A DNA stretch of 64,000 nt from Gracilaria domingensis (Eukaryota > Rhodophyta > Florideophyceae > Gracilariales > Gracilariaceae). Below the pieces are notes generated by a model, which was given only the letters and a program-made list of their open reading frames with translations, did not search any database and was not told the DNA's origin. The position numbers were made by a program, and so were the translations under genes. The stretch is from assembly GCA_022539475.1 (NCBI GenBank), contig VCMS01000286.1, forward strand, positions 23,086 through 87,085, written 5' to 3'. Shown here piece after piece: positions 22,055-32,358 of this stretch (the stretch's first letter is position 1; every line of letters begins with the position of its first letter).

Positions 22055-23164
22055 GGCTGGTTCTTTGTTCGTTTGTTTGTAACGGTAGAGGGAAGTGATG
22101 TGAAGCGAGAAAATGAATGTGATTAACTTTATAACGTAAGCTTTTCAATATACTTTGTTAGTAGTGTACCGTTGATATCACGTATGCGAAACCGGCATCA
22201 AAGAAAGCAACTTGCACTTAGATATAGCTTTCGTTGTTTGTCAGCAAATTGTGAAACTGGTTTGCGTTTCGAGGGCGATTGTAAAGAAATGATGGCAATG
22301 AGCGCCGAAAGCAGTTGAGCCCTGTAATAGTTCATACTAGGAAGTAGGGAGGCAACGCGAGAGTTTGCATGAATATATCAGTTGTTGATTACATAGGCCA
22401 AGTGAATGTGTCTCTTCTCCAAGAAGACAAAGTGATGCTATCGTGGAGCGCAACAAACAAACGAACAAACAAACAAACAAACAATTGTTCTTCAACTGCA
22501 ATCTGCTTTGCAATCAATAGACTATTAGCAATTCCGATATCTAGTGCTTCATTTTCAGCACTCGTTGTTTCTTTTGCACGCTCTTTATAAAAACACTGTG
22601 TTACATTCCTGGCACTCTACACAATACGGCTTTCTTTTCTTACCATCTGATCCATGTTCTCCTTCTCTAAGGGTTCTTTTATATCTGTTCACTAGTTCAT
22701 ATTGTATTTCGTATTTTTGAAGGCTCTCAGGAAGGAACAGAAGTATCAAAGAGGAAGGAGAAAGGGTTTTGAGCATATTTCAGCAGCATATACAGGCCAC
22801 AGACGTCTACATGTACTGCGAGTTTGGTACTATAATTGATATGTTACTGATAAAAGCCAAAGCTTTTTGCATTCTTGTTCATGGTGACTTAGCTTTTGCA
22901 ATCGCTATTGCAATGGTTATACATATTTCAATTGCGATTTCGCTGTTACGTGGTCTTTGAAATCGAGATTGCAATCTGCTACCCTTGGTAATGCCTCACA
23001 ATCTCTAGTTTTGGGAAGCGATTGCAATCGTGACTCTTGGTATTAGAATCAATTGATTAGGCCCTTAGTCATGTCTTAGGACTCAAACAGTTTGAGCTGC
23101 CGTGAGCAGAGGAGAGCTTCTAGCTCGGGGATCTATCAGGAGAGAATACATCCGCAAAGTGCCA
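22055..23164. other. Convergent 3' spacer between zinc-finger and membrane-protein genes, unit 1
   Basis: No gene seen. It holds an (AAAC)n microsatellite at about 22,450-22,482 and a cluster of GATTGCAATC palindromes at 22,890-23,030. The same spacer recurs at 29,424-30,533 and 36,793-37,902. Confidence 0.6.
22890..23030. repeat. Cluster of GATTGCAATC palindromes, unit 1
   Basis: Two perfect 12-bp palindromes share the core GATTGCAATC: AGATTGCAATCT (22966-22977) and CGATTGCAATCG (23019-23030). Half-site variants (GCAATCG, ATTGCAAT, CAATTGCG) lie just to the left. Copies exist at 30,259-30,399 and 37,628-37,768. They may be binding sites for a dimeric factor; no function is shown. Confidence 0.5.
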
Positions 23165-24547
23165 TTATAAAAAGTTTGATGTATCAGGCACGACATGCTC
23201 TGTCCATTCTTCTTGGTTATCTTCCTCACGCAAAATTCGAACATTACCGGCCTCTGTTCTGGCAAGCTTGTATATCTTAGCTTGGTAGAGATCCAAGACG
23301 AGTCCCTTCGTCTTCAGCACATAGTATCCGTGTTTCCCGGCCTCCCTGACAGGAACTTTTTTACCAATCCTTAGCCATCCATCGCGTCTCACTCTGACAC
23401 AGCTATTTGAGTCTTTCGCGACAAGACCAGAGGGCAGGTTTGGGTGACAAGCTATTGCTTGCAATTCTCTCACCATACTCGGAGCGAAGAGTTTGGCGGC
23501 TAAGTCATTCTGAATGTGTAACTTGCCTTTGAAAGCAGATCTCATGTTTCGACGGGAAAAAAACTTTCTGCTGAAGTATAGTATTACGCCAAGTAGGACA
23601 GATCCAGTCCCAATGCATTCGTTAATGATACTAGCCCAGTTGCTATCCTCACTACCCAACCACTGCAGAAAGCCGAGAAGCATCCAAAACATCGCTCCCA
23701 GCAAAACAATAGAAAGCAGAAGAGCTGGTGAACTAATGTTCAAAGTGTTCCCGTGCCATTGGTAACTGATGCGCTCCAGAATTTTGTCAAGCTGTTCCGG
23801 TTTATACGCGGTCGGAATGCCATGCAGTGTTCCGTTTGAGATCTCTTGGTTCTCAACGAGACGATGCTCTGGAGAAGAGATGACAACATGCATACAGGTT
23901 TGGTCCACTGGCACTTGTCGAGGATCGACGACCATGCAGTCCTTTTTGAGTACAGGACCTGATTCACAAATTTGCTTGTGATTGCTGTTTCCACCGACCA
24001 TGGCGACCCTACGAGCAATGAAACGACACAGTTTCATCGGCTGCAGATTTCTAAATGCCAGATGCGTGGCATTGACATACTTTTTTCGACCTATGTTAAC
24101 CACATTTCTGCCATATGGGATCTCCACAACGCTCGTGCCACCCATGCCTAGGGTGTCAAGCGAAGTGGCACGACCAATCACTTCTGAAAAAGGCGGTAGA
24201 AGGATGTACGTCTCACCCCCAAAGCCGTAGTAAGTGACTTTGCCACCCCATGGAAGTTCGCAGAGATGTGTGTCAAGAGCAGATATTGAAGAATTAGCGG
24301 ATCCCATGCCATGCATCTGTCCATCCGAGTGTAATTTCTCTGCAAATCCGACTAGAACGACGCAGTACGGGCTTGAAAGAGAATAAGAAGACTCTCGAGT
24401 ATCATCAGTGGTGGGAAAAGTGTCGGACGGTGTTCGTGATGGCCGTAGTGCTTCAGAGTAGATTAAAGAGTCAGAATTTAGGTGCTCGTCAGAGGCGTGG
24501 ATGTGAATGGCGGCTTGTGGGATATCTAGGACAATTGCTTTGCTCAT
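23165..24547 (-). CDS. Orphan two-helix membrane protein, copy 1
   Basis: 460 aa from the ATG at 24547 (MSKAIVLDIP); the frame is open 33 codons further but has no other ATG there. Residues 1-270 are a soluble domain with Gly-rich stretches and several His and Cys residues. Two close hydrophobic helices follow (about 271-292, LLLSIVLLGAMFWMLLGF, and 310-326, GTGSVLLGVILYF), then a ~130-residue basic C-terminal domain. That arrangement suggests both ends on the same side with a short loop between helices. The two-helix layout is reminiscent of MUL1-type organelle membrane proteins, but no RING is present and I do not claim that family. No known function. The hydrolase locus lies upstream on the same strand. 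Confidence 0.75.
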   Translation of the reverse strand: MSKAIVLDIPQAAIHIHASDEHLNSDSLIYSEALRPSRTPSDTFPTTDDTRESSYSLSSPYCVVLVGFAEKLHSDGQMHGMGSANSSISALDTHLCELPWGGKVTYYGFGGETYILLPPFSEVIGRATSLDTLGMGGTSVVEIPYGRNVVNIGRKKYVNATHLAFRNLQPMKLCRFIARRVAMVGGNSNHKQICESGPVLKKDCMVVDPRQVPVDQTCMHVVISSPEHRLVENQEISNGTLHGIPTAYKPEQLDKILERISYQWHGNTLNISSPALLLSIVLLGAMFWMLLGFLQWLGSEDSNWASIINECIGTGSVLLGVILYFSRKFFSRRNMRSAFKGKLHIQNDLAAKLFAPSMVRELQAIACHPNLPSGLVAKDSNSCVRVRRDGWLRIGKKVPVREAGKHGYYVLKTKGLVLDLYQAKIYKLARTEAGNVRILREEDNQEEWTEHVVPDTSNFL

Positions 24548-24755
24548 AGTGATATCTATGGCCAAGCAAAGGCGAGAGCTTAAGATCTGTGTTAGAGAGG
24601 ATTGCGATATTATTGAACAGCTTGGAAAATGCGTGGTCGTTAGCAAAGTGCGACAAGGGGGAGTAATGGTGTTGTGTGAATTCGATATTTGAATGTACAG
24701 CTGGTCAAGCTGAAATCAAACAATGCCAATCATGCACATCATGATGCTGATGCGA

Positions 24756-24768
24756 TTGCGAATCGCAA
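24756..24768. promoter_or_regulatory. TTGCGAATCGCAA palindrome in the membrane-protein promoter, unit 1
   Basis: A 13-bp inverted repeat (arms TTGCGA/TCGCAA) lies about 210 bp upstream of the 460-aa protein start codon. Equivalent sites are at 32,125 and 39,494, and the same 13-mer occurs outside the array at 18723-18735. It is a candidate factor-binding site, by inference only. Confidence 0.4.
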
Positions 24769-24989
24769 TTTGCGATGATGATAGGCCTTGTAAGGTCCTG
24801 CTTGGATTGCATTTATATACAACTTTTAGAAAGAGCAGAAGAGGTATCAAGCATTGCGCTGGTGCCGCCGCCACTCAAGAAAAAACAACGGAGAGAGAAA
24901 GAAAGAAAAAACTGGTAAAGGATGTACACTTCTATCTACGGATACGGTACATTTGGTATTACGATACAAGCAGCCAAGCCGACCGGCGC

Positions 24990-25943
24990 TCAAAAGGCAG
25001 ACGAACGGGTGCTCTTCATGACGGAGTTCATAATGGCCGAAAACTGGTCGGGCTGCTCCAGCATGGGACAGTGATCACACTGCTCCAACACATCCATCTT
25101 GACGCAAAATCCCATACGCTTCATGCGATCGTACAGTGCAAACACATCATGCACGCGGATAGAAGAGTCGTGACTGCCGCACACAATGCGCACCGGTGTG
25201 TCAAACACGGTGAGAAACTCGACGATGGGGCGCGCACACTCGGCGCGTCGAAGGCCGCGAAATCGAATGATGGGCCGAATGGCGGTCTCACCGCTGGGCG
25301 GCGTCTGCACGGCCAGATGATACGTATACTCGCGGAGTCGATCGCGCACATACGTGTGGTGGCGCGGATACTTGAGCGCAAAGAGCAGAAAACCTAGCAG
25401 GCCGCCGCGTCGTACAATGCTCTGCGGCGGCAGCCAGAAGTAGAGCGCGCGGCGTAGCGGTACGGGATGCAGCGCGGCGGCCGGCGACAACAGCACGAGG
25501 TGGTCGACGCGCTTGGGGTTCAGTTTGGTGTACTCTTGGTACTTGACAGGTAGGCGCCCAGACTGTGTCCCACCAGCGTGAAGGAGCTGAGTTGCAGCGC
25601 GTCCAGCACCGCCGACAGCGACTGCAGAAACCACTGTATGGCATCCAGCGCCGAGCGCCCGCGGAACGACGGACGCGCGCTGCGGCCCCAGCCAAGCAGG
25701 TCGACGGCCCACACGGAGTAGCCCGCGGCGACGAGGTGGTCAAAGCTGCGGTACCAGAAGGCGGCCGACATGGAGTGGCCGTGCAACAGCACGGCGCGGT
25801 GGCTGCGGCTGCGTCTGCGGCTGGGGCTGGGGCTGCGGCGCGGCGTCGGCGGAGGCGGCGGCGTGAATGACTTGGGTGGCGTGTCTTCGACGGTCGCGCA
25901 CGTAGAGGTGGCGCAGCGGGACGCGTGCGATGGACAGCAGCTG
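24990..25943 (-). pseudogene. Alpha/beta hydrolase pseudogene, unit 1
   Basis: It aligns with the intact gene at 39728-40954. The last ~465 coding bases (24990-25455) match almost perfectly. From 25456 leftwards through the 5' side there are many substitutions and indels, including a 5-base net insertion near 25531-25550 that shifts the frame just downstream of the nucleophile region. Homology stops at about 25943, so the first ~87 codons, including the hydrophobic N-terminus, are missing. Catalytic Ser, Asp and His codons are still readable in two different frames. No functional product is expected. Confidence 0.9.
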
Positions 25944-27352
25944 TGCTCAGATCAGATCTACCCCCGGTAATCTTCGTCAAGGATGTATCATGGTAGTAAG
26001 TAGCCCTCCCCTTATGCCCTGAACCAAGGTCTTCTCGTTCAAAGTTCCGAAGTTGGAAACGACTGTTGCACATGCTCACGCCCCCGAGAATCTTGGCGAA
26101 TGGCTGCCTCGGCAATCAATGCCAAACCGCGACACACGTCGGACAACCACAACTCTGATTATGATACAGGTAAGGTTACCTGCAACGCTAACCCGTTCGT
26201 TCTCTTTTGATTAAAAATCGAAAACTCTCTGCCGAGGCCCAGAGTTATTGCTCCATTCTTTCAAATAATGTTCAGGCCTCCCTTGTGATTACGCGTATCA
26301 TACATCGGCCCAATTACATATCTCGCTCGATCTTGCAGTGGCACTTCTTCGTAAGCGTTCGATAGCCGAAGCCTCAAACTGAATCGTTCTGCGCGATCTC
26401 GCTGCTCGGGCTTGGCGTTCAGCGCATCTTCTATTGCAGCACTTTTTCATCGCTGGGTCACTGTACCTTCATGATGAAGGTAAGGTAGTCACGTACGTCA
26501 CCATGCACATTTGCTCGGTTGCTCTTCACCGAATATGTATATCTGCCCGCACACACATATAGCCACGCACCTAGTGAGCTGATCCATTCGGGGTAGCCAG
26601 AGCGATCATCGATGTTGTCCGCGGGGCAGCCTGTAGTTCCAGTAGCGCGACGAGGATGGCTTAATCTCATTTTTGGGACTGACAGTAAATAGCATACGCT
26701 CCAGGACATGGGTCCTGGTCAGATTTCAGGTTTCAGATCAGGTCTCTGCCTGTCCGTATTGAAATTGACACAATAGTCCCTACCGGAATCCATCTCCTGA
26801 ATCGAAGAGGGCGTACTGAGCAGAATCCTGTTCTGAACCCTAGGTTCCGAACAGGATTCTGCTCAGTAGGCCTGGAGCGGATAATAAAGATGCTTAAAGC
26901 CAAACGTGCTTTTCAACTGTTCAGCTCGTTTCGAACCCGTTGTACTAAGATTTAGAATCGCCCATGAAACCATGCCACATGCGTGCCAAGAACGCTGCCA
27001 TGTTGCGGTCGGAACGCAAGGCTGCCTTCGATAACGTCATCACTTCGAGAGTGTCGTGTCTGCAACGTGAAAGAATAAATCGCACGCTCGTGAATGGATT
27101 CGGACACCGCGATAGTTTGCACCACAAAATCGTCTTCTGAATGTGAACGTTCAACAATGGGCGCAGAACCCCCGTTGTAGAACGTTTCCCCGATCTCTAA
27201 CAAAATGCGACTTGATTTCACAGTACTTTCCCGGATTGAAAACAGTTCGGATTAAACATAGTCCGCACCAAAGAAGAAGAAGAGAAAACAGTTCGAAATG
27301 TTCCGTAGCACTCCGAAATTAGACTGTCACACCCATAAGAGAGAGAAAGAAA
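25944..27352. repeat. Inter-unit spacer, end of unit 1
   Basis: It starts where hydrolase homology ends (CAGATCAGATCTACC) and runs to the unit boundary. From 26,216 it is homologous to the diverged sequence at 19,120-19,983. It contains a strong hairpin at 26,814-26,868 and short A/G-rich repeats with AACAGTTCG near the end (27,240-27,360). No gene recognised. Repeated at 33,313-34,721. Confidence 0.7.
26814..26868. repeat. 20-bp perfect inverted repeat (hairpin) in the spacer, unit 1
   Basis: Arms 26814-26833 and 26849-26868 are perfect complements (TACTGAGCAG ... CTGCTCAGTA), and the 15-base middle can pair further (GAACC/GGTTC). It is absent from the corresponding place in the diverged copy near 19,690, so it is an insertion. 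A copy lies at 34183-34237. Confidence 0.8.
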
Positions 27353-27930
27353 ACAGTTCGCGGTAACATGTAACGGCGTCCTAGCTCAATGTCAGCCCCT
27401 TAGCACAGCACTGCTTTCTCGTGTCAGCGAGACTTGGCCTGTGCTACTTTAGATCCAAGCTTGAGTCTCCTCATTGTGAAATTCATTTTTCTGCTGCCAG
27501 GAGGAACAGTGATTATCAATGGTATCTTAGAAAAAGTTGCATTCCTTTCGGAACTTGTGGTATGGATCGCATCCAATTCGGTACTGTTGAACACAATTCT
27601 GTACTCTTGAACACGTCCGAATGCTATCATAACCCATTCGAGCATTGTGATGAATGGAATTTGTTTGTGGCGCATGTTTGGGAGAGTCACGGAGAGGAGT
27701 GAAGATGAGTGTCTTGGCCACGAACAGGAAACTGTATACCACAGGATCCATACCTCATTTTCCCATGTGTATCTCCCGACAGTGAAAATAAGCTCCATTA
27801 TGATGTTCAGATGTTGTCGGGAGTGGAGGAGAGGGAAGGTTTGGTAGACTGTTGTGTTAACAATTCAATGGAGTACGAGTTTTGTTGTTCTGAGAGATGA
27901 ATGTGGTGCATTCAGCTGATATCTTGGTAG

Positions 27931-27938
27931 TATAAATA
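27931..27938 (+). promoter_or_regulatory. TATA box of the zinc-finger gene, copy 2
   Basis: TATAAATA at the exact unit offset, 323 bp before the ATG at 28254. The whole upstream region is unchanged from unit 1, so copy 2 should have the same promoter capacity. Confidence 0.55.
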
Positions 27939-28253
27939 CGAGGGTTCTTCTCTTCGTATTTCTAGAGACTTGCTCACCATCAACACATTCACACATCTCT
28001 ATCTTTGCGTGGTTAAGTTCAGGAATCAATTACATCGTTATTCTGTTGGGAGAGCAAAGATATCATCAACTTCAGCCGCATTTATTGACATCTTCTTCGT
28101 ACCGAACACGCTTGGAACGTTTACACCGTCTTTGTGGTTCACAGTTTTCTGGTTCTCTTCCGCCTCGTGTGACTGCCGCTCTGCTTTCACAAACTATAGA
28201 CTATCTTGTGTCTGATTTTGACTTGACTGTTCACATTTGGCGACACAAGCATA

Positions 28254-29423
28254 ATGTTCGCTTCAAATGGAGGAAATGAGAAGTTTGTAGTGAGTACGGC
28301 CGGATTTCCTGGTGTGTACCCCGCTGCCGGTGTGACCTGTCGGTCTCCGACAAGCGTAAAGGCAGCGGGTGAGGGCTCGGATCCCATCACTGCAGGATTG
28401 CCGGATGTGGGTAATGGCTTCGCTGAGGTAGCGGAAGTGGAGAGGGCGTATGCAGGGGGCCTGCATACAGGGGAGGCTCTCGGAAATGGTGAAGCTGGTG
28501 ATGGTGCGAACGGGGACGGGGCGAAAGGGATGACATTTGATCCCTACAACCTACCCGAAGAAGATGATTTAGATCTTCGGTTCCAGTGGGTTTCGAAGGA
28601 GGACCGGATCCGGGTGTGTCGGCCTCAACCCATGGCCAGCCTGTTTCGGGAGCTGCTGCGAAACTTCCCAGATAATGGCGATGTGGGAGCAGGCTATTCA
28701 GCTCCTGAACAGCATGAGAGCGGCGACGAGAAAGCACCCTTCAATGTATCGAGGGAGGAGCGCATGGACCAATTCTTTGAGGGAATCTCCTACGAAGATA
28801 AGGTGAGGGTTTCTCGCCCGCAACCAATGGAAAGCCTTTTCAAGGAACTTCTTGGAAAGGCTCTGATTTACCACGGGCCTATCGGGTGTGAAGGAGCGCC
28901 CAGGAATGATGCTCCCATGCCAGGGAGTGGGAACTCTGGTGCGGCGGCAAACAGTGGGCCTGGGGAGACTCCCACTGGAATGGGATGCGTAGAAGCTCCA
29001 AGTGAGCATGGGGCTTCGGTGGCTGAAGAGGAGGATGTGAGAATAGGAAGTGCGGCGCCCGTGTCAGGGACGGAACCTCAAGAAAGTCCGGTAAGTACCC
29101 TGGAGACACCGACGCGTTTGAAGCGGCGGAGGTGTTCTCAGAGGATGGACGAGGAGGCCGCGGAGGAGGAGCAGGCGGAGCGTCCGCGGAAAAGGCGGAG
29201 GAGGCGGGTGGAGGACATGAACCCTGCCGACGTGCATGTGTGCGAATATGAAGGTTGTGGCAGAAGGTTTGCGATAGCTTACAACCTTGAGATTCATCGG
29301 CGAGGGCACCGAAATGAATACCCATTCAGGTGCGGTGAGCCGAACTGCGGCAAGTCTTTCATGTGGCGGTCGGGGATGGATCGCCACCTGCCTGTGCACA
29401 GCCGTCGGAGGGGAAGGTCATAA
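28254..29423 (+). CDS. Two-finger C2H2 zinc-finger protein, copy 2
   Basis: 389 aa, the same predicted protein as copies 1 and 3, with both C-terminal fingers and both RPQPM-containing motifs intact. No coding difference was noticed. The gene keeps its 5' leader and 3' flank, so nothing in the sequence predicts loss of function. Confidence 0.85.
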   Translation: MFASNGGNEKFVVSTAGFPGVYPAAGVTCRSPTSVKAAGEGSDPITAGLPDVGNGFAEVAEVERAYAGGLHTGEALGNGEAGDGANGDGAKGMTFDPYNLPEEDDLDLRFQWVSKEDRIRVCRPQPMASLFRELLRNFPDNGDVGAGYSAPEQHESGDEKAPFNVSREERMDQFFEGISYEDKVRVSRPQPMESLFKELLGKALIYHGPIGCEGAPRNDAPMPGSGNSGAAANSGPGETPTGMGCVEAPSEHGASVAEEEDVRIGSAAPVSGTEPQESPVSTLETPTRLKRRRCSQRMDEEAAEEEQAERPRKRRRRRVEDMNPADVHVCEYEGCGRRFAIAYNLEIHRRGHRNEYPFRCGEPNCGKSFMWRSGMDRHLPVHSRRRGRS

Positions 29424-30533
29424 GGCTGGTTCTTTGTTCGTTTGTTTGTAACGGTAGAGGGAAGTGATGTGAAGCGAGAAAATGAATGTGATTAACTTTA
29501 TAACGTAAGCTTTTCAATATACTTTGTTAGTAGTGTACCGTTGATATCACGTATGCGAAACCGGCATCAAAGAAAGCAACTTGCACTTAGATATAGCTTT
29601 CGTTGTTTGTCAGCAAATTGTGAAACTGGTTTGCGTTTCGAGGGCGATTGTAAAGAAATGATGGCAATGAGCGCCGAAAGCAGTTGAGCCCTGTAATAGT
29701 TCATACTAGGAAGTAGGGAGGCAACGCGAGAGTTTGCATGAATATATCAGTTGTTGATTACATAGGCCAAGTGAATGTGTCTCTTCTCCAAGAAGACAAA
29801 GTGATGCTATCGTGGAGCGCAACAAACAAACGAACAAACAAACAAACAAACAATTGTTCTTCAACTGCAATCTGCTTTGCAATCAATAGACTATTAGCAA
29901 TTCCGATATCTAGTGCTTCATTTTCAGCACTCGTTGTTTCTTTTGCACGCTCTTTATAAAAACACTGTGTTACATTCCTGGCACTCTACACAATACGGCT
30001 TTCTTTTCTTACCATCTGATCCATGTTCTCCTTCTCTAAGGGTTCTTTTATATCTGTTCACTAGTTCATATTGTATTTCGTATTTTTGAAGGCTCTCAGG
30101 AAGGAACAGAAGTATCAAAGAGGAAGGAGAAAGGGTTTTGAGCATATTTCAGCAGCATATACAGGCCACAGACGTCTACATGTACTGCGAGTTTGGTACT
30201 ATAATTGATATGTTACTGATAAAAGCCAAAGCTTTTTGCATTCTTGTTCATGGTGACTTAGCTTTTGCAATCGCTATTGCAATGGTTATACATATTTCAA
30301 TTGCGATTTCGCTGTTACGTGGTCTTTGAAATCGAGATTGCAATCTGCTACCCTTGGTAATGCCTCACAATCTCTAGTTTTGGGAAGCGATTGCAATCGT
30401 GACTCTTGGTATTAGAATCAATTGATTAGGCCCTTAGTCATGTCTTAGGACTCAAACAGTTTGAGCTGCCGTGAGCAGAGGAGAGCTTCTAGCTCGGGGA
30501 TCTATCAGGAGAGAATACATCCGCAAAGTGCCA

Positions 30534-31916
30534 TTATAAAAAGTTTGATGTATCAGGCACGACATGCTCTGTCCATTCTTCTTGGTTATCTTCCTCACGC
30601 AAAATTCGAACATTACCGGCCTCTGTTCTGGCAAGCTTGTATATCTTAGCTTGGTAGAGATCCAAGACGAGTCCCTTCGTCTTCAGCACATAGTATCCGT
30701 GTTTCCCGGCCTCCCTGACAGGAACTTTTTTACCAATCCTTAGCCATCCATCGCGTCTCACTCTGACACAGCTATTTGAGTCTTTCGCGACAAGACCAGA
30801 GGGCAGGTTTGGGTGACAAGCTATTGCTTGCAATTCTCTCACCATACTCGGAGCGAAGAGTTTGGCGGCTAAGTCATTCTGAATGTGTAACTTGCCTTTG
30901 AAAGCAGATCTCATGTTTCGACGGGAAAAAAACTTTCTGCTGAAGTATAGTATTACGCCAAGTAGGACAGATCCAGTCCCAATGCATTCGTTAATGATAC
31001 TAGCCCAGTTGCTATCCTCACTACCCAACCACTGCAGAAAGCCGAGAAGCATCCAAAACATCGCTCCCAGCAAAACAATAGAAAGCAGAAGAGCTGGTGA
31101 ACTAATGTTCAAAGTGTTCCCGTGCCATTGGTAACTGATGCGCTCCAGAATTTTGTCAAGCTGTTCCGGTTTATACGCGGTCGGAATGCCATGCAGTGTT
31201 CCGTTTGAGATCTCTTGGTTCTCAACGAGACGATGCTCTGGAGAAGAGATGACAACATGCATACAGGTTTGGTCCACTGGCACTTGTCGAGGATCGACGA
31301 CCATGCAGTCCTTTTTGAGTACAGGACCTGATTCACAAATTTGCTTGTGATTGCTGTTTCCACCGACCATGGCGACCCTACGAGCAATGAAACGACACAG
31401 TTTCATCGGCTGCAGATTTCTAAATGCCAGATGCGTGGCATTGACATACTTTTTTCGACCTATGTTAACCACATTTCTGCCATATGGGATCTCCACAACG
31501 CTCGTGCCACCCATGCCTAGGGTGTCAAGCGAAGTGGCACGACCAATCACTTCTGAAAAAGGCGGTAGAAGGATGTACGTCTCACCCCCAAAGCCGTAGT
31601 AAGTGACTTTGCCACCCCATGGAAGTTCGCAGAGATGTGTGTCAAGAGCAGATATTGAAGAATTAGCGGATCCCATGCCATGCATCTGTCCATCCGAGTG
31701 TAATTTCTCTGCAAATCCGACTAGAACGACGCAGTACGGGCTTGAAAGAGAATAAGAAGACTCTCGAGTATCATCAGTGGTGGGAAAAGTGTCGGACGGT
31801 GTTCGTGATGGCCGTAGTGCTTCAGAGTAGATTAAAGAGTCAGAATTTAGGTGCTCGTCAGAGGCGTGGATGTGAATGGCGGCTTGTGGGATATCTAGGA
31901 CAATTGCTTTGCTCAT
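30534..31916 (-). CDS. Orphan two-helix membrane protein, copy 2
   Basis: 460 aa from an ATG at 31916, the same predicted sequence as copies 1 and 3. Both membrane helices and the basic C-terminal domain are intact. Its upstream neighbour on the same strand is the second hydrolase pseudogene; its 3' end faces zinc-finger copy 2. Confidence 0.75.
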   Translation of the reverse strand: MSKAIVLDIPQAAIHIHASDEHLNSDSLIYSEALRPSRTPSDTFPTTDDTRESSYSLSSPYCVVLVGFAEKLHSDGQMHGMGSANSSISALDTHLCELPWGGKVTYYGFGGETYILLPPFSEVIGRATSLDTLGMGGTSVVEIPYGRNVVNIGRKKYVNATHLAFRNLQPMKLCRFIARRVAMVGGNSNHKQICESGPVLKKDCMVVDPRQVPVDQTCMHVVISSPEHRLVENQEISNGTLHGIPTAYKPEQLDKILERISYQWHGNTLNISSPALLLSIVLLGAMFWMLLGFLQWLGSEDSNWASIINECIGTGSVLLGVILYFSRKFFSRRNMRSAFKGKLHIQNDLAAKLFAPSMVRELQAIACHPNLPSGLVAKDSNSCVRVRRDGWLRIGKKVPVREAGKHGYYVLKTKGLVLDLYQAKIYKLARTEAGNVRILREEDNQEEWTEHVVPDTSNFL

Positions 31917-32358
31917 AGTGATATCTATGGCCAAGCAAAGGCGAGAGCTTAAGATCTGTGTTAGAGAGGATTGCGATATTATTGAACAGCTTGGAAAATG
32001 CGTGGTCGTTAGCAAAGTGCGACAAGGGGGAGTAATGGTGTTGTGTGAATTCGATATTTGAATGTACAGCTGGTCAAGCTGAAATCAAACAATGCCAATC
32101 ATGCACATCATGATGCTGATGCGATTGCGAATCGCAATTTGCGATGATGATAGGCCTTGTAAGGTCCTGCTTGGATTGCATTTATATACAACTTTTAGAA
32201 AGAGCAGAAGAGGTATCAAGCATTGCGCTGGTGCCGCCGCCACTCAAGAAAAAACAACGGAGAGAGAAAGAAAGAAAAAACTGGTAAAGGATGTACACTT
32301 CTATCTACGGATACGGTACATTTGGTATTACGATACAAGCAGCCAAGCCGACCGGCGC

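Noticed and set aside
24723-25397. 224-codon plus-strand frame repeated in all units
   Set aside because: Antisense to the conserved C-terminal half of the hydrolase gene and pseudogenes; no domain.
25288-26115. 275-codon minus-strand frame in units 1 and 2
   Set aside because: Runs in the wrong frame through the hydrolase pseudogene; Arg/Ala/Pro/Thr low complexity from GC-rich DNA.
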